Source of the DNA: Neoroseomonas lacus | Lineage (GTDB): Bacteria; Pseudomonadota; Alphaproteobacteria; Acetobacterales; Acetobacteraceae | NCBI RefSeq assembly: GCF_014644535.1 | Contig: NZ_BMKW01000001.1 | Location: 124,001-188,000, forward strand | Length of the DNA stretch: 64,000 bases | Direction of reading: 5' to 3' | Shown: in pieces, positions 24,610 through 32,583 of the stretch | Layout of the letters: each line of letters opens with the position of its first letter | How positions within the stretch are numbered: the stretch's first letter is position 1 | Translations under genes and position numbers: made by a program | The notes under the pieces: generated by a model | Told to the model about the DNA's origin: nothing | Seen by the model: the letters and a program-made list of their open reading frames with translations, nothing else | Database searches by the model: none

Positions 24610-26928
24610 TTAGGCAACTGCCTCCGCCCGCAGCCGCCGTGCCGTTGTGACGAGGTTCGCCATCGCCGGCTTCACCTCCGCCCAGCCGCGCGTCTTGCAG
24701 CCGCAATCGGGGTTCACCCACAGCCTTTCGCTCGGCAGGGCTGCCGCCGCCTGGCGCAGCAGGCCGACCATTTCCTCGACGCCGGGCACGCGGGGGGAAT
24801 GGATGTCCCACAGGCCCGGCCCGATGGCGTTGGGGTAGTTGAACTGCGTGAAGGCGTTCAGCAGTTCCATGCGGCTGCGGGCGGTCTCGATGGAGATGAC
24901 GTCCGCATCCATCGCGGCGATGGCGCCGATAATGTCGTTGAATTCAGCGTAGCACATGTGGGTGTGGATCTGCGTCGCATCGGCCACGCCGCTGGCGGAG
25001 AGCCGGAAGCAGCGGGCCGCCCAGTCGAGATAGGCGGGCTGGTCGGCGCGGCGCAGCGGCAGGCCTTCGCGGAAGGCGGGCTCGTCGATCTGGATGATGG
25101 CGATGCCGGCGCGTTCGAGGTCGCACACCTCATCGCGTATCGCGAGGGCGATCTGGGCGCAGACCTCCGCGCGCGGGATGTCCTCGCGGACGAAGGCCCA
25201 GAACAGCATCGTCACCGGGCCGGTCAGCATGCCCTTCACCGGCTTGGTGGTGAGGGACTGCGCGTAGCTGGCCCAATCCACCGTCATGGGCTCGGGGCGC
25301 GAGACGTCGGCCCAGATGATCGGCGGGGCGACGCAGCGGCTGCCGTAGGACTGCACCCAGCCATGCTTGGTGAAGGCATAGCCGGCGAGGCGCTCGCCGA
25401 AATACTTGACCATGTCGTTGCGTTCGAACTCGCCATGGACGAGGACGTCGACGCCTTCGGCCTCCTGCCAGGCGATGGCCTCGGCGGTGAGGTCCTTCAT
25501 GCGGGTGTCGTAGGCCTCGGCCGTGATCTCGCCACGGGCGGCGGCGGCGCGGGCTTTGCGCACCTCGGCGGTCTGCGGGAAGGAGCCGATGCTGGTCACC
25601 GGGAAGCGCGGCAGGTTCAGGCGCTGCTGCTGGGCGACGGCGCGCTGCGGATAGGCGGAGATGCGCTGGGCCATGCGCGGGGTGACGGCGGCCAGGGCGG
25701 CGGCGACCGTCGCGTCGCGCAGGCGCGGGTCGGCCCGCCATTCGGCCATGGCGCGGTCGGACTCGGCGAGGGTGGCGGCGATGGCGCCCTCCCCTTCGTC
25801 GAGGGCGCGGGCGAGGGCCGAGACCTCGGCGAGCTTTTCCTCGGCGAAGGCGAGGCGGCGCTTCAAGGCGGGGTCGAGCGCGTCCTCGCGGGCGAGGGAA
25901 TGCGGGACGTGGAGCAGCGAGCAGCTCGGCGCGACCATGAGGTTGCGGGTGCCGCGACGCTCGGCGACGCCGCGCAGCGTGGCAAGGGTCGCGCGCAGGT
26001 CGTTGCGCCAGACGTTGCGGCCATCGACGACGCCGAGCGACAGGAAGTGGCCGGCCGGCAGGGCGTCGAGCGCGGGTTCCAGCCCGTCGCGGCCACGGGT
26101 GAGGTCGAGATGCAGGCCGGCAACGGGCAGCGCCGCGGCGATCGGCAGATTGTCGCGCAGGCCGCCGAAATAGGTGGCGAGCAGCAGGCGCAGGCCGGGG
26201 GCGGCGTCGGCCAGGCGACGGAAGGCGGTGGCGTAGGCCTCGGCGGCGCCGGCGGGCAGGTCGGTGACCAGGCAGGGCTCGTCGATCTGCACCCAGGCCG
26301 CGCCGGCTTCGGCGATGCCGCGCAGCGCGGCTTCATAGGCCGGCAGCAGGGCGGGCAGCAGGGCGAGCGGGTTGCTGCCGTCCTCGGTTTTCGAGAGCAG
26401 CAGGAAGGAGACCGGGCCAAGCAGCACGGGGCGGGTGCGGCATTGCTCGGCCAGGCCCTCGGCGACGGCATCCGCCCAGCGGTTGTGCAGCAGGCGGAAG
26501 CGCGTGGCGGCGGACAGGCGCGGGACCAGGTAGTGGTAGTTGGTGTCGAACCACTTGGTCATTTCGAGCGCGGGGACATCGGCGGCGATGCCGGCGGCGC
26601 GTTCGGCCTCGGTGCCGCGGGCGCCCCGCGCCAGGGCGAAGAGGGTGGCTAGGCTGGCCGGGCCCTGGCCGTCCCAGCCATAGCCGTCGGGGATGGCGCC
26701 AAGGGCGGTGGCGGTTTCGAGGACGTGGTCGTAGAGCGCGAAATCGGCAGAGGCGACATGGCCGATGCCGTTGGCGCGCTGGGTGACGCGGGCGCGGGCG
26801 CGCAGCATGGCGCCGGCGGCAAGCAGGCCGGGTTCGTCGAGCGTGCCGGCCCAATGGGCCTCGAGGGCGGTCTTCAGCTCTCGGCGCGGGCCGATGCGGG
26901 GGTAGCCAAGGGTGGCTGCGATGGTCAT
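24610..26928 (-). CDS. metE: Cobalamin-independent methionine synthase
   Basis: 772-residue MetE, full length, which transfers methyl from methyltetrahydropteroyl-triglutamate to homocysteine without B12. The N-terminal domain begins ATLGYPRIGPRRELK. The catalytic C-terminal barrel has VTSIGSFPQT, the zinc ligands in IHTHMCYAEF and in NPDCGCKTRGW, and IIQIDEPAFREGLPL. A cobalamin riboswitch lies in the leader, so the gene is shut off when B12 is available, which implies the cell also has a B12-dependent MetH. The ATG at 26928 is the only start consistent with the conserved N-terminus. Confidence 0.97.
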   Translation of the reverse strand: MTIAATLGYPRIGPRRELKTALEAHWAGTLDEPGLLAAGAMLRARARVTQRANGIGHVASADFALYDHVLETATALGAIPDGYGWDGQGPASLATLFALARGARGTEAERAAGIAADVPALEMTKWFDTNYHYLVPRLSAATRFRLLHNRWADAVAEGLAEQCRTRPVLLGPVSFLLLSKTEDGSNPLALLPALLPAYEAALRGIAEAGAAWVQIDEPCLVTDLPAGAAEAYATAFRRLADAAPGLRLLLATYFGGLRDNLPIAAALPVAGLHLDLTRGRDGLEPALDALPAGHFLSLGVVDGRNVWRNDLRATLATLRGVAERRGTRNLMVAPSCSLLHVPHSLAREDALDPALKRRLAFAEEKLAEVSALARALDEGEGAIAATLAESDRAMAEWRADPRLRDATVAAALAAVTPRMAQRISAYPQRAVAQQQRLNLPRFPVTSIGSFPQTAEVRKARAAAARGEITAEAYDTRMKDLTAEAIAWQEAEGVDVLVHGEFERNDMVKYFGERLAGYAFTKHGWVQSYGSRCVAPPIIWADVSRPEPMTVDWASYAQSLTTKPVKGMLTGPVTMLFWAFVREDIPRAEVCAQIALAIRDEVCDLERAGIAIIQIDEPAFREGLPLRRADQPAYLDWAARCFRLSASGVADATQIHTHMCYAEFNDIIGAIAAMDADVISIETARSRMELLNAFTQFNYPNAIGPGLWDIHSPRVPGVEEMVGLLRQAAAALPSERLWVNPDCGCKTRGWAEVKPAMANLVTTARRLRAEAVA

Positions 26929-27011
26929 CGCGAGCGTCTCCGCCCCCGGTGCACCCAGCCCGGCGGCAAAATGGTGGCGCTGCCCGCGGTTGAGTCACGG
27001 GTCGGCGGCGT

Positions 27012-27206
27012 GGGCAGGTTTCCTGGCTCGCGGGTCAGCGCCACCGGCCCGCCTTCCCGCGCGGTTGCCCGCGCAGTGGCCCGCGGTTGGAACCGCGGAA
27101 GGGCCGGCGGCTCACCGCCGACAGTTGCTGGGGCAGCCGCCGACTTGCGGGGGGTGTGTTGCCCCCGCGCACGGCATTCCCTCTTGCACCCGCTTGCGCG
27201 GGACCA
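27012..27206 (-). ncRNA. Cobalamin (adenosylcobalamin) riboswitch controlling metE
   Basis: Read on the minus strand, three conserved blocks appear in order: AAGAGGGAATGCCG (about 27174-27187), CGGCTGCCCCAGCAACTGT (27121-27139) and the B12 box GCCAGGAAACCTGCC (27013-27027). Spacing and order match the cobalamin riboswitch, with GC-rich helices between. The B12 box is about 84 bases upstream of the metE start, so ligand binding could block translation or end transcription. MetE control by this riboswitch is well known in bacteria that also own MetH. Confidence 0.95.
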
Positions 27207-27219
27207 ACGCGAAATAAGG

Positions 27220-27231
27220 ATATCTTGATAT
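27220..27231. promoter_or_regulatory. Operator-like palindrome upstream of the metE riboswitch
   Basis: ATATC-TT-GATAT is a perfect inverted repeat in an AT-rich island just upstream of the riboswitch, where the metE promoter must be. Methionine-cycle repressors of the ArsR type (SahR/SamR) in Proteobacteria bind AT-rich palindromes in such positions. The assignment is tentative, as I have not matched it to a recorded consensus. Confidence 0.35.
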
Positions 27232-27384
27232 GTGTCTATTACAAGTGACAAAACGAGGTCATGCCGATGCGCCCACCCCGCGGAGGGCTGGCCGAGAGGA
27301 TTGAGGCGGCACAGGCATCACTGGCCCGGCCTGCGGGGGCAGTTGCGGTGCCGAGACGCCTTGGCGGGTCCTGCCCGCCCGGCA
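27232..27384. other. Short gap between metE leader and beta-helix gene
   Basis: No gene is supported. A GGCGGG-TCCT-GCCCGCC type hairpin near 27363-27379 lies just past the stop of the beta-helix gene (minus strand) and may end its transcript. A stretch from 27287 superficially resembles the 5' part of a tRNA but has no TPsiC arm. Confidence 0.35.
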
Positions 27385-29484
27385 TCACCCACTACGCGTC
27401 AGCAAGCTGCTGCTGTCGGTCAGGATGTCGTCACCGCTGCGGCCAGCCGTGTTGCCGGCGAAGCTGCATTTGTCGAGAGTGATGCGCGTGAAGTCGGTGG
27501 CGTCGATCGCGCCGCCATCGCCGGCGGCGGCGTTGCTTTCCAACGTGCATGTAGTGAGTTCGGCGGCGGTGTATTCGAGTTGCGAGGCGCGGCTGACGCC
27601 GAACAGGGCGCCGCCATGGCCGCCGGTGGCGTTGCCCGAGAAGTTGCAGTCGGAGAATGTCGCGCGCGCCCCATAGTCGAGATACAGCGCACCACCGCGC
27701 CACCGGGCGAGATTGTGGTCGAAGGTACAGTTGCGGAAGGCCGAGGTGACACCGACGCGGTCGAGCACGGCGCCGCCATTCTCGGCGCTGTTGGCCGTGA
27801 AGGTGCAGTTCTCGAAGACGGGGGCGGCGCGGTCGTAGCTGTACACCGCGCCACCATCATGCGCGCTGTTGCCGATGAAGACGCAGTGCCGCACCGTCGT
27901 GGAATAGCCGGTGGCGTCGGTGTGGCGCGGCGCGTTCTGCGGGCCGCGGCGGTAGTTCACCAGGCCGCCGCCCTTGCCGTCATAGCCCTGCCCATCCGCC
28001 CGGCCGCCGGTGATGGTGAAGCCGTCCAGCACGGCGCCATTGGCCCCGGTGACGACGTGATAGACGCCCTGGCCGTCGAGCACGGTGCGATGCGCCTCGA
28101 TGTCACGCAGGCCGTCGCGGTAGCCGCCCTGGACGCGCACGCCCGGCTGCAGCAAGAAGGAGGCATCGCGGTCGGTGCCGGGGCAGTACAGGCCGGCGGC
28201 GACGCGGATCTCGGCGCCATCCTTGCCGGCATCCTCCAGCGCCGCCGAGAGCGAGGCATGGGCGCTGGTCCAGGCGGTGCCGTCGCCGCCGGATGGGCGT
28301 AACCCGTCTACGAAGACGACCCGCGTGGATTGCGGCGTGGTCGTCGAGGGCGGGGCGATGGCCGGCTCGGGCGCCACGCGCAGTGCGTCGAGCTCGGTGC
28401 GCAGACGGTCGATATCCTGTTCGGTCCAGCGGCCGGCGCGGTAGCCCGCATCACCCGACAGGGTGACGCTGCGCGGCCGATTGTCGTGCCACAGATAGAT
28501 GACCGAGGGGTCCCACGGGCAGGCATTGTCGGCGATGACGCAATCCACCAGCACCGGGTCGTTGGCCGGGCCGGTACCGAGATAGACGCCCGCGCCGAAA
28601 TCGGTCGAACGGTTGGCGGTGAAGCTGCAATTGCGCATCACCGGGGAGGAGCCGCCGTCACAGCCGATGCCACCCGCGCTGGCCGCCTCGTTGCCAGTGA
28701 ACAGGCAGTTCAGCAGCAGCGGCGAACAGGCGAAGTCGTTGTACATGCCGCCGCCCTTTTCATCGGTGCGGTTGGCCTCGAAGACGCAGTCGAGAAAGAT
28801 CGTATCGACACCCAGATCGTTGCTGATCGCCCCGCCGCGCGCGGTGGCCGTGTTGCGGCGGAAGGTGCAGTGGGCAAAGAGCGGCACGCGGGTCTTGCGG
28901 TCCGACCCGGTCGAGGAGTGGCCGGCATTGTAGGCGGCGCCGCCCTTGGCGGCCGAATTGTCCTCGAAGATGCAGTGGCGGACCACCGGCGCGACCTGGA
29001 AGTTCAGCATGCCGGCGCCGGCATCGGTGTTGGTGCCGGCGAGGATGGTCTCGGGTGTCAGATGCAACGGGTCGCCGGCATTGCCCTGGGTGGTCTCGTG
29101 CTGGGTCTCGCCATGGCCGCCGCGGATGGTGAAGCCGTCGAGGACCGCGTCATCCGCGCCGATGACGACGTGATGGGCGACGCCGCCGCCATCGAGCACC
29201 GTGCGATGACGCGTGACGTCGCGCGCCTCACGCTGCGCCTCGGTGCCGGCGAAACCGCCATACACCGCCTGGCCGGCCTTGAGCTGGAAGGTGGCGTCGG
29301 CGGTGGTGCCCGGCGAATAGCTGCCCGCCGCGACCCAGATCTCGGCGGCATTGGTTGCGAGCGCCGGTTGGAGATCAGGGAAGGCATTTGCCCAACTGGT
29401 GCCATCGGGCTGGACGGCCGCGCTTGCGGCGTTCACATGGACCGTCCTCGACGAAAGCTGAGGACGGGTGGGCTCGCTCGTCAT
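27385..29484 (-). CDS. Duplicated right-handed beta-helix protein with Pmp-like FxxN/GGA repeats
   Basis: 699 residues in two tandem modules (about 15-370 and 388-699). Each module opens with a DGTSWANAF or DGTAWTSAH stretch and a DGFTIxGG segment and then runs into parallel beta-helix coils. About eleven coils follow the pattern C-x-F-x-x-N ... GGA (for example CTFRRNTATARGGAI, CTFTANSAENGGAV and CNFSGNATGGHGGAL), the same signature as chlamydial polymorphic outer membrane proteins. There is no signal peptide at either candidate start, no autotransporter barrel and no C-terminal anchor, so the route out of the cell, if any, is unclear. Conserved cysteines in every coil could stack. It may bind or cut polysaccharide; function is unknown. 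It stands alone. Confidence 0.85.
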   Translation of the reverse strand: MTSEPTRPQLSSRTVHVNAASAAVQPDGTSWANAFPDLQPALATNAAEIWVAAGSYSPGTTADATFQLKAGQAVYGGFAGTEAQREARDVTRHRTVLDGGGVAHHVVIGADDAVLDGFTIRGGHGETQHETTQGNAGDPLHLTPETILAGTNTDAGAGMLNFQVAPVVRHCIFEDNSAAKGGAAYNAGHSSTGSDRKTRVPLFAHCTFRRNTATARGGAISNDLGVDTIFLDCVFEANRTDEKGGGMYNDFACSPLLLNCLFTGNEAASAGGIGCDGGSSPVMRNCSFTANRSTDFGAGVYLGTGPANDPVLVDCVIADNACPWDPSVIYLWHDNRPRSVTLSGDAGYRAGRWTEQDIDRLRTELDALRVAPEPAIAPPSTTTPQSTRVVFVDGLRPSGGDGTAWTSAHASLSAALEDAGKDGAEIRVAAGLYCPGTDRDASFLLQPGVRVQGGYRDGLRDIEAHRTVLDGQGVYHVVTGANGAVLDGFTITGGRADGQGYDGKGGGLVNYRRGPQNAPRHTDATGYSTTVRHCVFIGNSAHDGGAVYSYDRAAPVFENCTFTANSAENGGAVLDRVGVTSAFRNCTFDHNLARWRGGALYLDYGARATFSDCNFSGNATGGHGGALFGVSRASQLEYTAAELTTCTLESNAAAGDGGAIDATDFTRITLDKCSFAGNTAGRSGDDILTDSSSLLTRSG

Positions 29485-29832
29485 GTCGCGCGGTCGCCTT
29501 TCAATGCTTGCTCATACATTATCGAGCATTTTGGCGCTGCGTCACACTCACATGTGAGCGAATTCGGTTTCGTTCACGCTATACCAACGGCACGAGGCTT
29601 TGACTTGTGCCGATACCGCGAAGGCGGCCCGCTGGTAGTCCGGCGAAAGCCAAATCTATTGATGAATTGTTGAAGTGAGTGAAAGTACGGGGTCAGACGC
29701 GCCATGGTGCCGGCCCCGTCATGCTGCAGGCGTTCGCGCGTGATCGCCGGAACCGATGACGTCGCGGATCGGAACCTTCGTTCATGACCCCAGGGGATGG
29801 GCACCCTGATTGACGGAGCTGCGCGCGGCCGT
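29485..29832. other. Non-coding gap of 348 bases with a 12-base palindrome
   Basis: Upstream of the beta-helix gene. CTCACATGTGAG at 29547-29558 is a perfect palindrome about 63 bases before that gene's start and may be an operator. ACGGGG/CCCCGT arms near 29689-29718 could end the transcript of the small secreted protein. No gene is supported; frames on the opposite strand are shadows. Confidence 0.35.
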
Positions 29833-30090
29833 CTATCCGGTTGCAACACGGCCGGATGACGTCGGGTCGCCGAAACCTCGGGGACCCTGATTGGCATCGG
29901 CCCGCGGGACCGTCGCAGCGAGTGCGGGGCGGCCGGAGGCCATCGGATCGCCAAAGCTGTGCGGGTCCGGATTGGTTGGCACGATGGCCGCGCCGAGGTC
30001 CTGCGCCATCGCGGGGGCTGCGGCACCCGCCGCGATCCAGCCCGTGGCCAGCGCGGCAAGAAGCAGCGGAGCGCGGCGTTTGAGCATCAT
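29833..30090 (-). CDS. Small exported protein with two FGDP repeats
   Basis: 85 residues: a clear Sec signal (basic LKRR, hydrophobic APLLLAALATGWIAAGAAA, cleavage after APAMAQ near residue 30) and a mature chain of about 55 residues. The mature part holds an imperfect repeat, HSFGDPMASGRPALAATV and RGFGDPTSSGRVATG, with proline- and glycine-rich linkers, so it is probably unstructured. It has no known family, no cysteines and no anchor. The start could be ATG at 30090 or the adjacent ATG at 30087. It is monocistronic. Confidence 0.6.
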   Translation of the reverse strand: MMLKRRAPLLLAALATGWIAAGAAAPAMAQDLGAAIVPTNPDPHSFGDPMASGRPALAATVPRADANQGPRGFGDPTSSGRVATG

Positions 30091-30538
30091 GGTAAATTCT
30101 ATCCAAGCTCGTCGGAGGCAACTGCGCCCCTGCGCAAGCTATCTGGGGCTGGTTGGCGGCGGTCGTTGCTGCGGATGGATCGCGTCTGCGTCCCGCCCGC
30201 TGCATATGCCGGACTATCCCTTCTTGAAATCGGTCATGCCAGTACAGGCATGTACATGGCGGTTAACCTGGCCCCATCATTCATTGTAATCTTATTTTAA
30301 TTTTCCGTTCATGCCTCGACATATTTTCAGCCGTCTTTACTTTATACGTACTTGATGCAACCACCTCCCCCTCGCCCGCCGCTCTCCTGAACGGGGTCAA
30401 TCGCGCCGCGCCCGGGCCGGCGAACCGACCGGCAGCACCCTCGGGAGAGCCGCGCGGTGTCGGCCGATCGGGAACATCCGCACTTGGCCCGTCCGCGCGG
30501 CGCCCCCGGCGGCGCGACCAACAGGGGGCCGGGGTCCG
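30091..30538. other. Non-coding gap of 448 bases with an AT-rich block
   Basis: Around 30280-30355 the base composition drops sharply to AT-rich (for example TCTTATTTTAATTTTCC), unusual for this window. It may be promoter DNA for the small exported protein downstream on the minus strand, or the scar of an insertion. The remaining part is GC-rich without a supported gene. Confidence 0.35.
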
Positions 30539-31312
30539 TCAGACATGCGTGATGCTGCCGCCATCCTCGAGCCAATTCTGGCCGGTGACGAAGGAGGAGG
30601 CGTCCGACAGCAGGAAGCAGATCAGCGGCGCCACCTCGGCCGGCGTGGCGATGCGGCCGAGCGGGATGCGCGCCAGGGTGCGCTCGCGGAAGCGGTCGGA
30701 GCGGACGGTCTCCGTCATTGGGGTTTCGACTGTGCCGAAGCCGACAGAGTTCACGCGGATGCCGTAGCGCGCCCATTCCAGCGCGCCGGTCATGGTGATG
30801 CCGAGCACGCCGGCCTTGGCCGCCGCGTAGTTCACTTGGCCGATCGAGCCGCGCTTGCCGGCGGTGGAGGAGATGTTGACGATCGCGCCCGCGACCGTGT
30901 CGCCGGCACGCGCGCGGCTGATCATGTGGCGGCCGACGGCCTGCTGCATCAGGTGCACGGCGGTGAGGTTCACGTCGATCACCGCCTGCCATTGCGGGAC
31001 GGTCATCTTCTCGATCATCGCCGGGCGCGTGATGCCGGCATTGTTGACGAGGCCATGCACAGCGCCGAAATGGGCGACGGCATCGTCCACCACGCGGGCG
31101 CAGAACACTTCATCCGTCACGTCGCCCTGGATGGCGAGGGTGTGGTTGCCGCCGAGTGCCTTCGAGACATCGGCGAAGGTCTCGGGGTTGCGCTCGACCA
31201 TCACCAGGTTGCCGCCTAGGTCGAGGACGAGCTGCGAAATGGCGCGGCCGATCCCCTGACCGGTGCCGGTGACGATGATGGTGCGGCCCGTCAGGTCCAT
31301 TGGATTGTGCAT
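30539..31312 (-). CDS. Short-chain dehydrogenase/reductase
   Basis: 257-residue classical SDR: cofactor loop TGTGQGIGRA, NNAG at the fourth strand, catalytic serine in NISSTAG and the YAAAKAG active site, then the PLGRIATPAEVAPLICFL and NWLEDGGS C-terminal marks of 3-oxoacyl-reductase-like SDRs. It is a probable NAD(P)-dependent alcohol or ketone oxidoreductase. The ATG at 31312 follows AGGAAGG; the open frame beyond it is not coding. Two TetR-type palindromes lie 70-117 bases upstream, so it is probably under repressor control separate from the next SDR gene. Confidence 0.88.
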   Translation of the reverse strand: MHNPMDLTGRTIIVTGTGQGIGRAISQLVLDLGGNLVMVERNPETFADVSKALGGNHTLAIQGDVTDEVFCARVVDDAVAHFGAVHGLVNNAGITRPAMIEKMTVPQWQAVIDVNLTAVHLMQQAVGRHMISRARAGDTVAGAIVNISSTAGKRGSIGQVNYAAAKAGVLGITMTGALEWARYGIRVNSVGFGTVETPMTETVRSDRFRERTLARIPLGRIATPAEVAPLICFLLSDASSFVTGQNWLEDGGSITHV

Positions 31313-31381
31313 GCGGCGTTTCCTTCCTCTGAATACGTTGCGGGGAGGGTCGCGCGGCGGTGGGGCGCTGGCAAGGGCGGG

Positions 31382-31429
31382 CCGACCGATCGGTCGGGTT
31401 CCGGCAGGAAGTCCCGACCGAACGCTCGG
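31382..31429. promoter_or_regulatory. Twin TetR-type operators upstream of the SDR gene
   Basis: CCGACCGATCGGTCGG (31382-31397) is a perfect 16-base palindrome. CCGACCGAACGCTCGG (31414-31429) is a second copy differing in three bases. The centres are 32 bases apart, about three helical turns, which would put two dimers on one face of the DNA. CCGACC/GGTCGG arms are typical of TetR/AcrR sites. The second site is 10 bases past the stop of the 31440-32204 gene. Confidence 0.55.
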
Positions 31430-31439
31430 GCGGGGTCGG

Positions 31440-32204
31440 TCAGACGATGGGCAGCGAACCACCGTCGATCCGCATTTCGGTGCCGGTGATCGTCGCGGCA
31501 CGCGGCGAGACCAGGAAGGCGATGAGGTCGGCGACCTCGGAGGGCTGGTTCGGGCGGCCGATGGGGATGCCGCCGATCGCCTTCATCAACTCGTCGCGCG
31601 CGGTGGCGGCATCGGTGCCGGCCTCGGTGGCGAGGCGGTTGACGAGTGCGACGGCGGCCTCGGTCTCGGTCCAGCCGGGGGAGACGCGCAGCACGCGCAC
31701 GCCTTTCGGGCTGACCTCCTTGGACAGGCCCTTGCTGTAATTGGCAAGGGCAGCCTTGGCGGCGGCATAGGCGAGCGTCGCCTCGAAGACCGGCGACTGC
31801 ACCTGGATCGATGTGACATGCACGATGACGCCGGCGCCCTGCCCCACCATCAACGGCAGCAGCGCGCGGTCGAGCCGGATAGCGGGCAGCAGGTTCAGGG
31901 CGAGCGCGGCCTGCCATTCGGCATCGTCCAGGGCGGCGTAGCCACCGGCCGGCGCGGTGGAACCGCCCAGCGCATGGACGATGATGTCGATGCCGCCGAG
32001 TTGCGCCGCCACCGCCTCGGCAACGGCGGTGCAGCCGGAGGCGGTGGCGAGGTCGGTGGCGATGGAGAGGCGATCGGCGTCGCCACTGCGGGCCACGGTG
32101 AGGACGGTCGCGCCGTCCTCGCGCAAGCGGTCGGCAACGGCACGGCCGATGCCGCGGCTCGCGCCGGTGACGAGCGCGCGCTTGCTATGCAGGGGGCCGG
32201 CCAT
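31440..32204 (-). CDS. Short-chain dehydrogenase/reductase
   Basis: 254-residue SDR with TGASRGIGRA, HALGG in place of the usual NNAG, catalytic serine in VTSIQVQSP, YAAAKAALANYSKGL and the C-terminal PNQPSEVADLIAFLVSP and RIDGGSLP. The TSIQ pattern after strand five suits reductases with small carbonyl substrates. The ATG at 32204 overlaps the NTF2-like gene (ATGA). With the NTF2-like protein it forms a two-gene operon divergent from an HxlR regulator, a common arrangement in which the regulator senses an electrophile or quinone. Confidence 0.87.
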   Translation of the reverse strand: MAGPLHSKRALVTGASRGIGRAVADRLREDGATVLTVARSGDADRLSIATDLATASGCTAVAEAVAAQLGGIDIIVHALGGSTAPAGGYAALDDAEWQAALALNLLPAIRLDRALLPLMVGQGAGVIVHVTSIQVQSPVFEATLAYAAAKAALANYSKGLSKEVSPKGVRVLRVSPGWTETEAAVALVNRLATEAGTDAATARDELMKAIGGIPIGRPNQPSEVADLIAFLVSPRAATITGTEMRIDGGSLPIV

Positions 32205-32530
32205 CAGGCGATCACCAGCATCCTGATGGCGCCGTCGGCCAGGGTGAACACCTGCGACGCATGGGCCGGTGAATTGGGGAAGCGGCCGCTGATGCGGACC
32301 GCGACGGTCACGGTGTCGCCCTCGGCCGTGGCGGACAGGATCTCGGTGCGGTGTTGATAGCGATGTTTGGCCTCGGCCATCCAGGCCGCGATTTCGGCGC
32401 GCCCGTGGCGCGTAGCGCCCTCGTCGCGCACGATGGCCTCGGGGGCGAAGCAGCGGGACAGGGCCTCGGCGTCATTGGCCTGCTCGGCGGCGTAATAGGC
32501 GGCGATCGGGTCGGGCAGCGGCGGCGTCAT
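32204..32530 (-). CDS. NTF2-like (SnoaL family) protein
   Basis: 108-residue alpha+beta barrel protein of the SnoaL/NTF2 group. DPIAAYYAAEQANDAEALSRCF is the N-terminal helix pair, and RHGRAEIAAWMAEAK and the final strands complete the fold. Such proteins are small isomerases, hydrolases or binding proteins and are often paired with oxidoreductases. The ATG at 32530 follows GGAGAG; the longer frame to 32617 overlaps the HxlR gene and is rejected. It is translationally coupled to the SDR gene. Confidence 0.78.
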   Translation of the reverse strand: MTPPLPDPIAAYYAAEQANDAEALSRCFAPEAIVRDEGATRHGRAEIAAWMAEAKHRYQHRTEILSATAEGDTVTVAVRISGRFPNSPAHASQVFTLADGAIRMLVIA

Positions 32531-32583
32531 GGGGCTCTCCTTCCTCGGTTGAGTGAAGGCGGAGGTGCGGATAAACTTCAGCA

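Noticed and set aside
23839..26652. 937-codon open frame on the plus strand, antisense to metE and the Bug gene
   Set aside because: It is the mirror of metE codon bias in GC-rich DNA; its translation is rich in Gly, Gln, Arg and His without any family motif, whereas metE on the other strand is complete.
27287..27380. tRNA-like sequence (GGCCGAGAGGATTGAGGCGGCA) resembling a tRNA-Ser or tRNA-Sec 5' half
   Set aside because: No TPsiC arm or matching 3' acceptor strand follows; the downstream GGCGGG/CCCGCC stem is not a tRNA arm.
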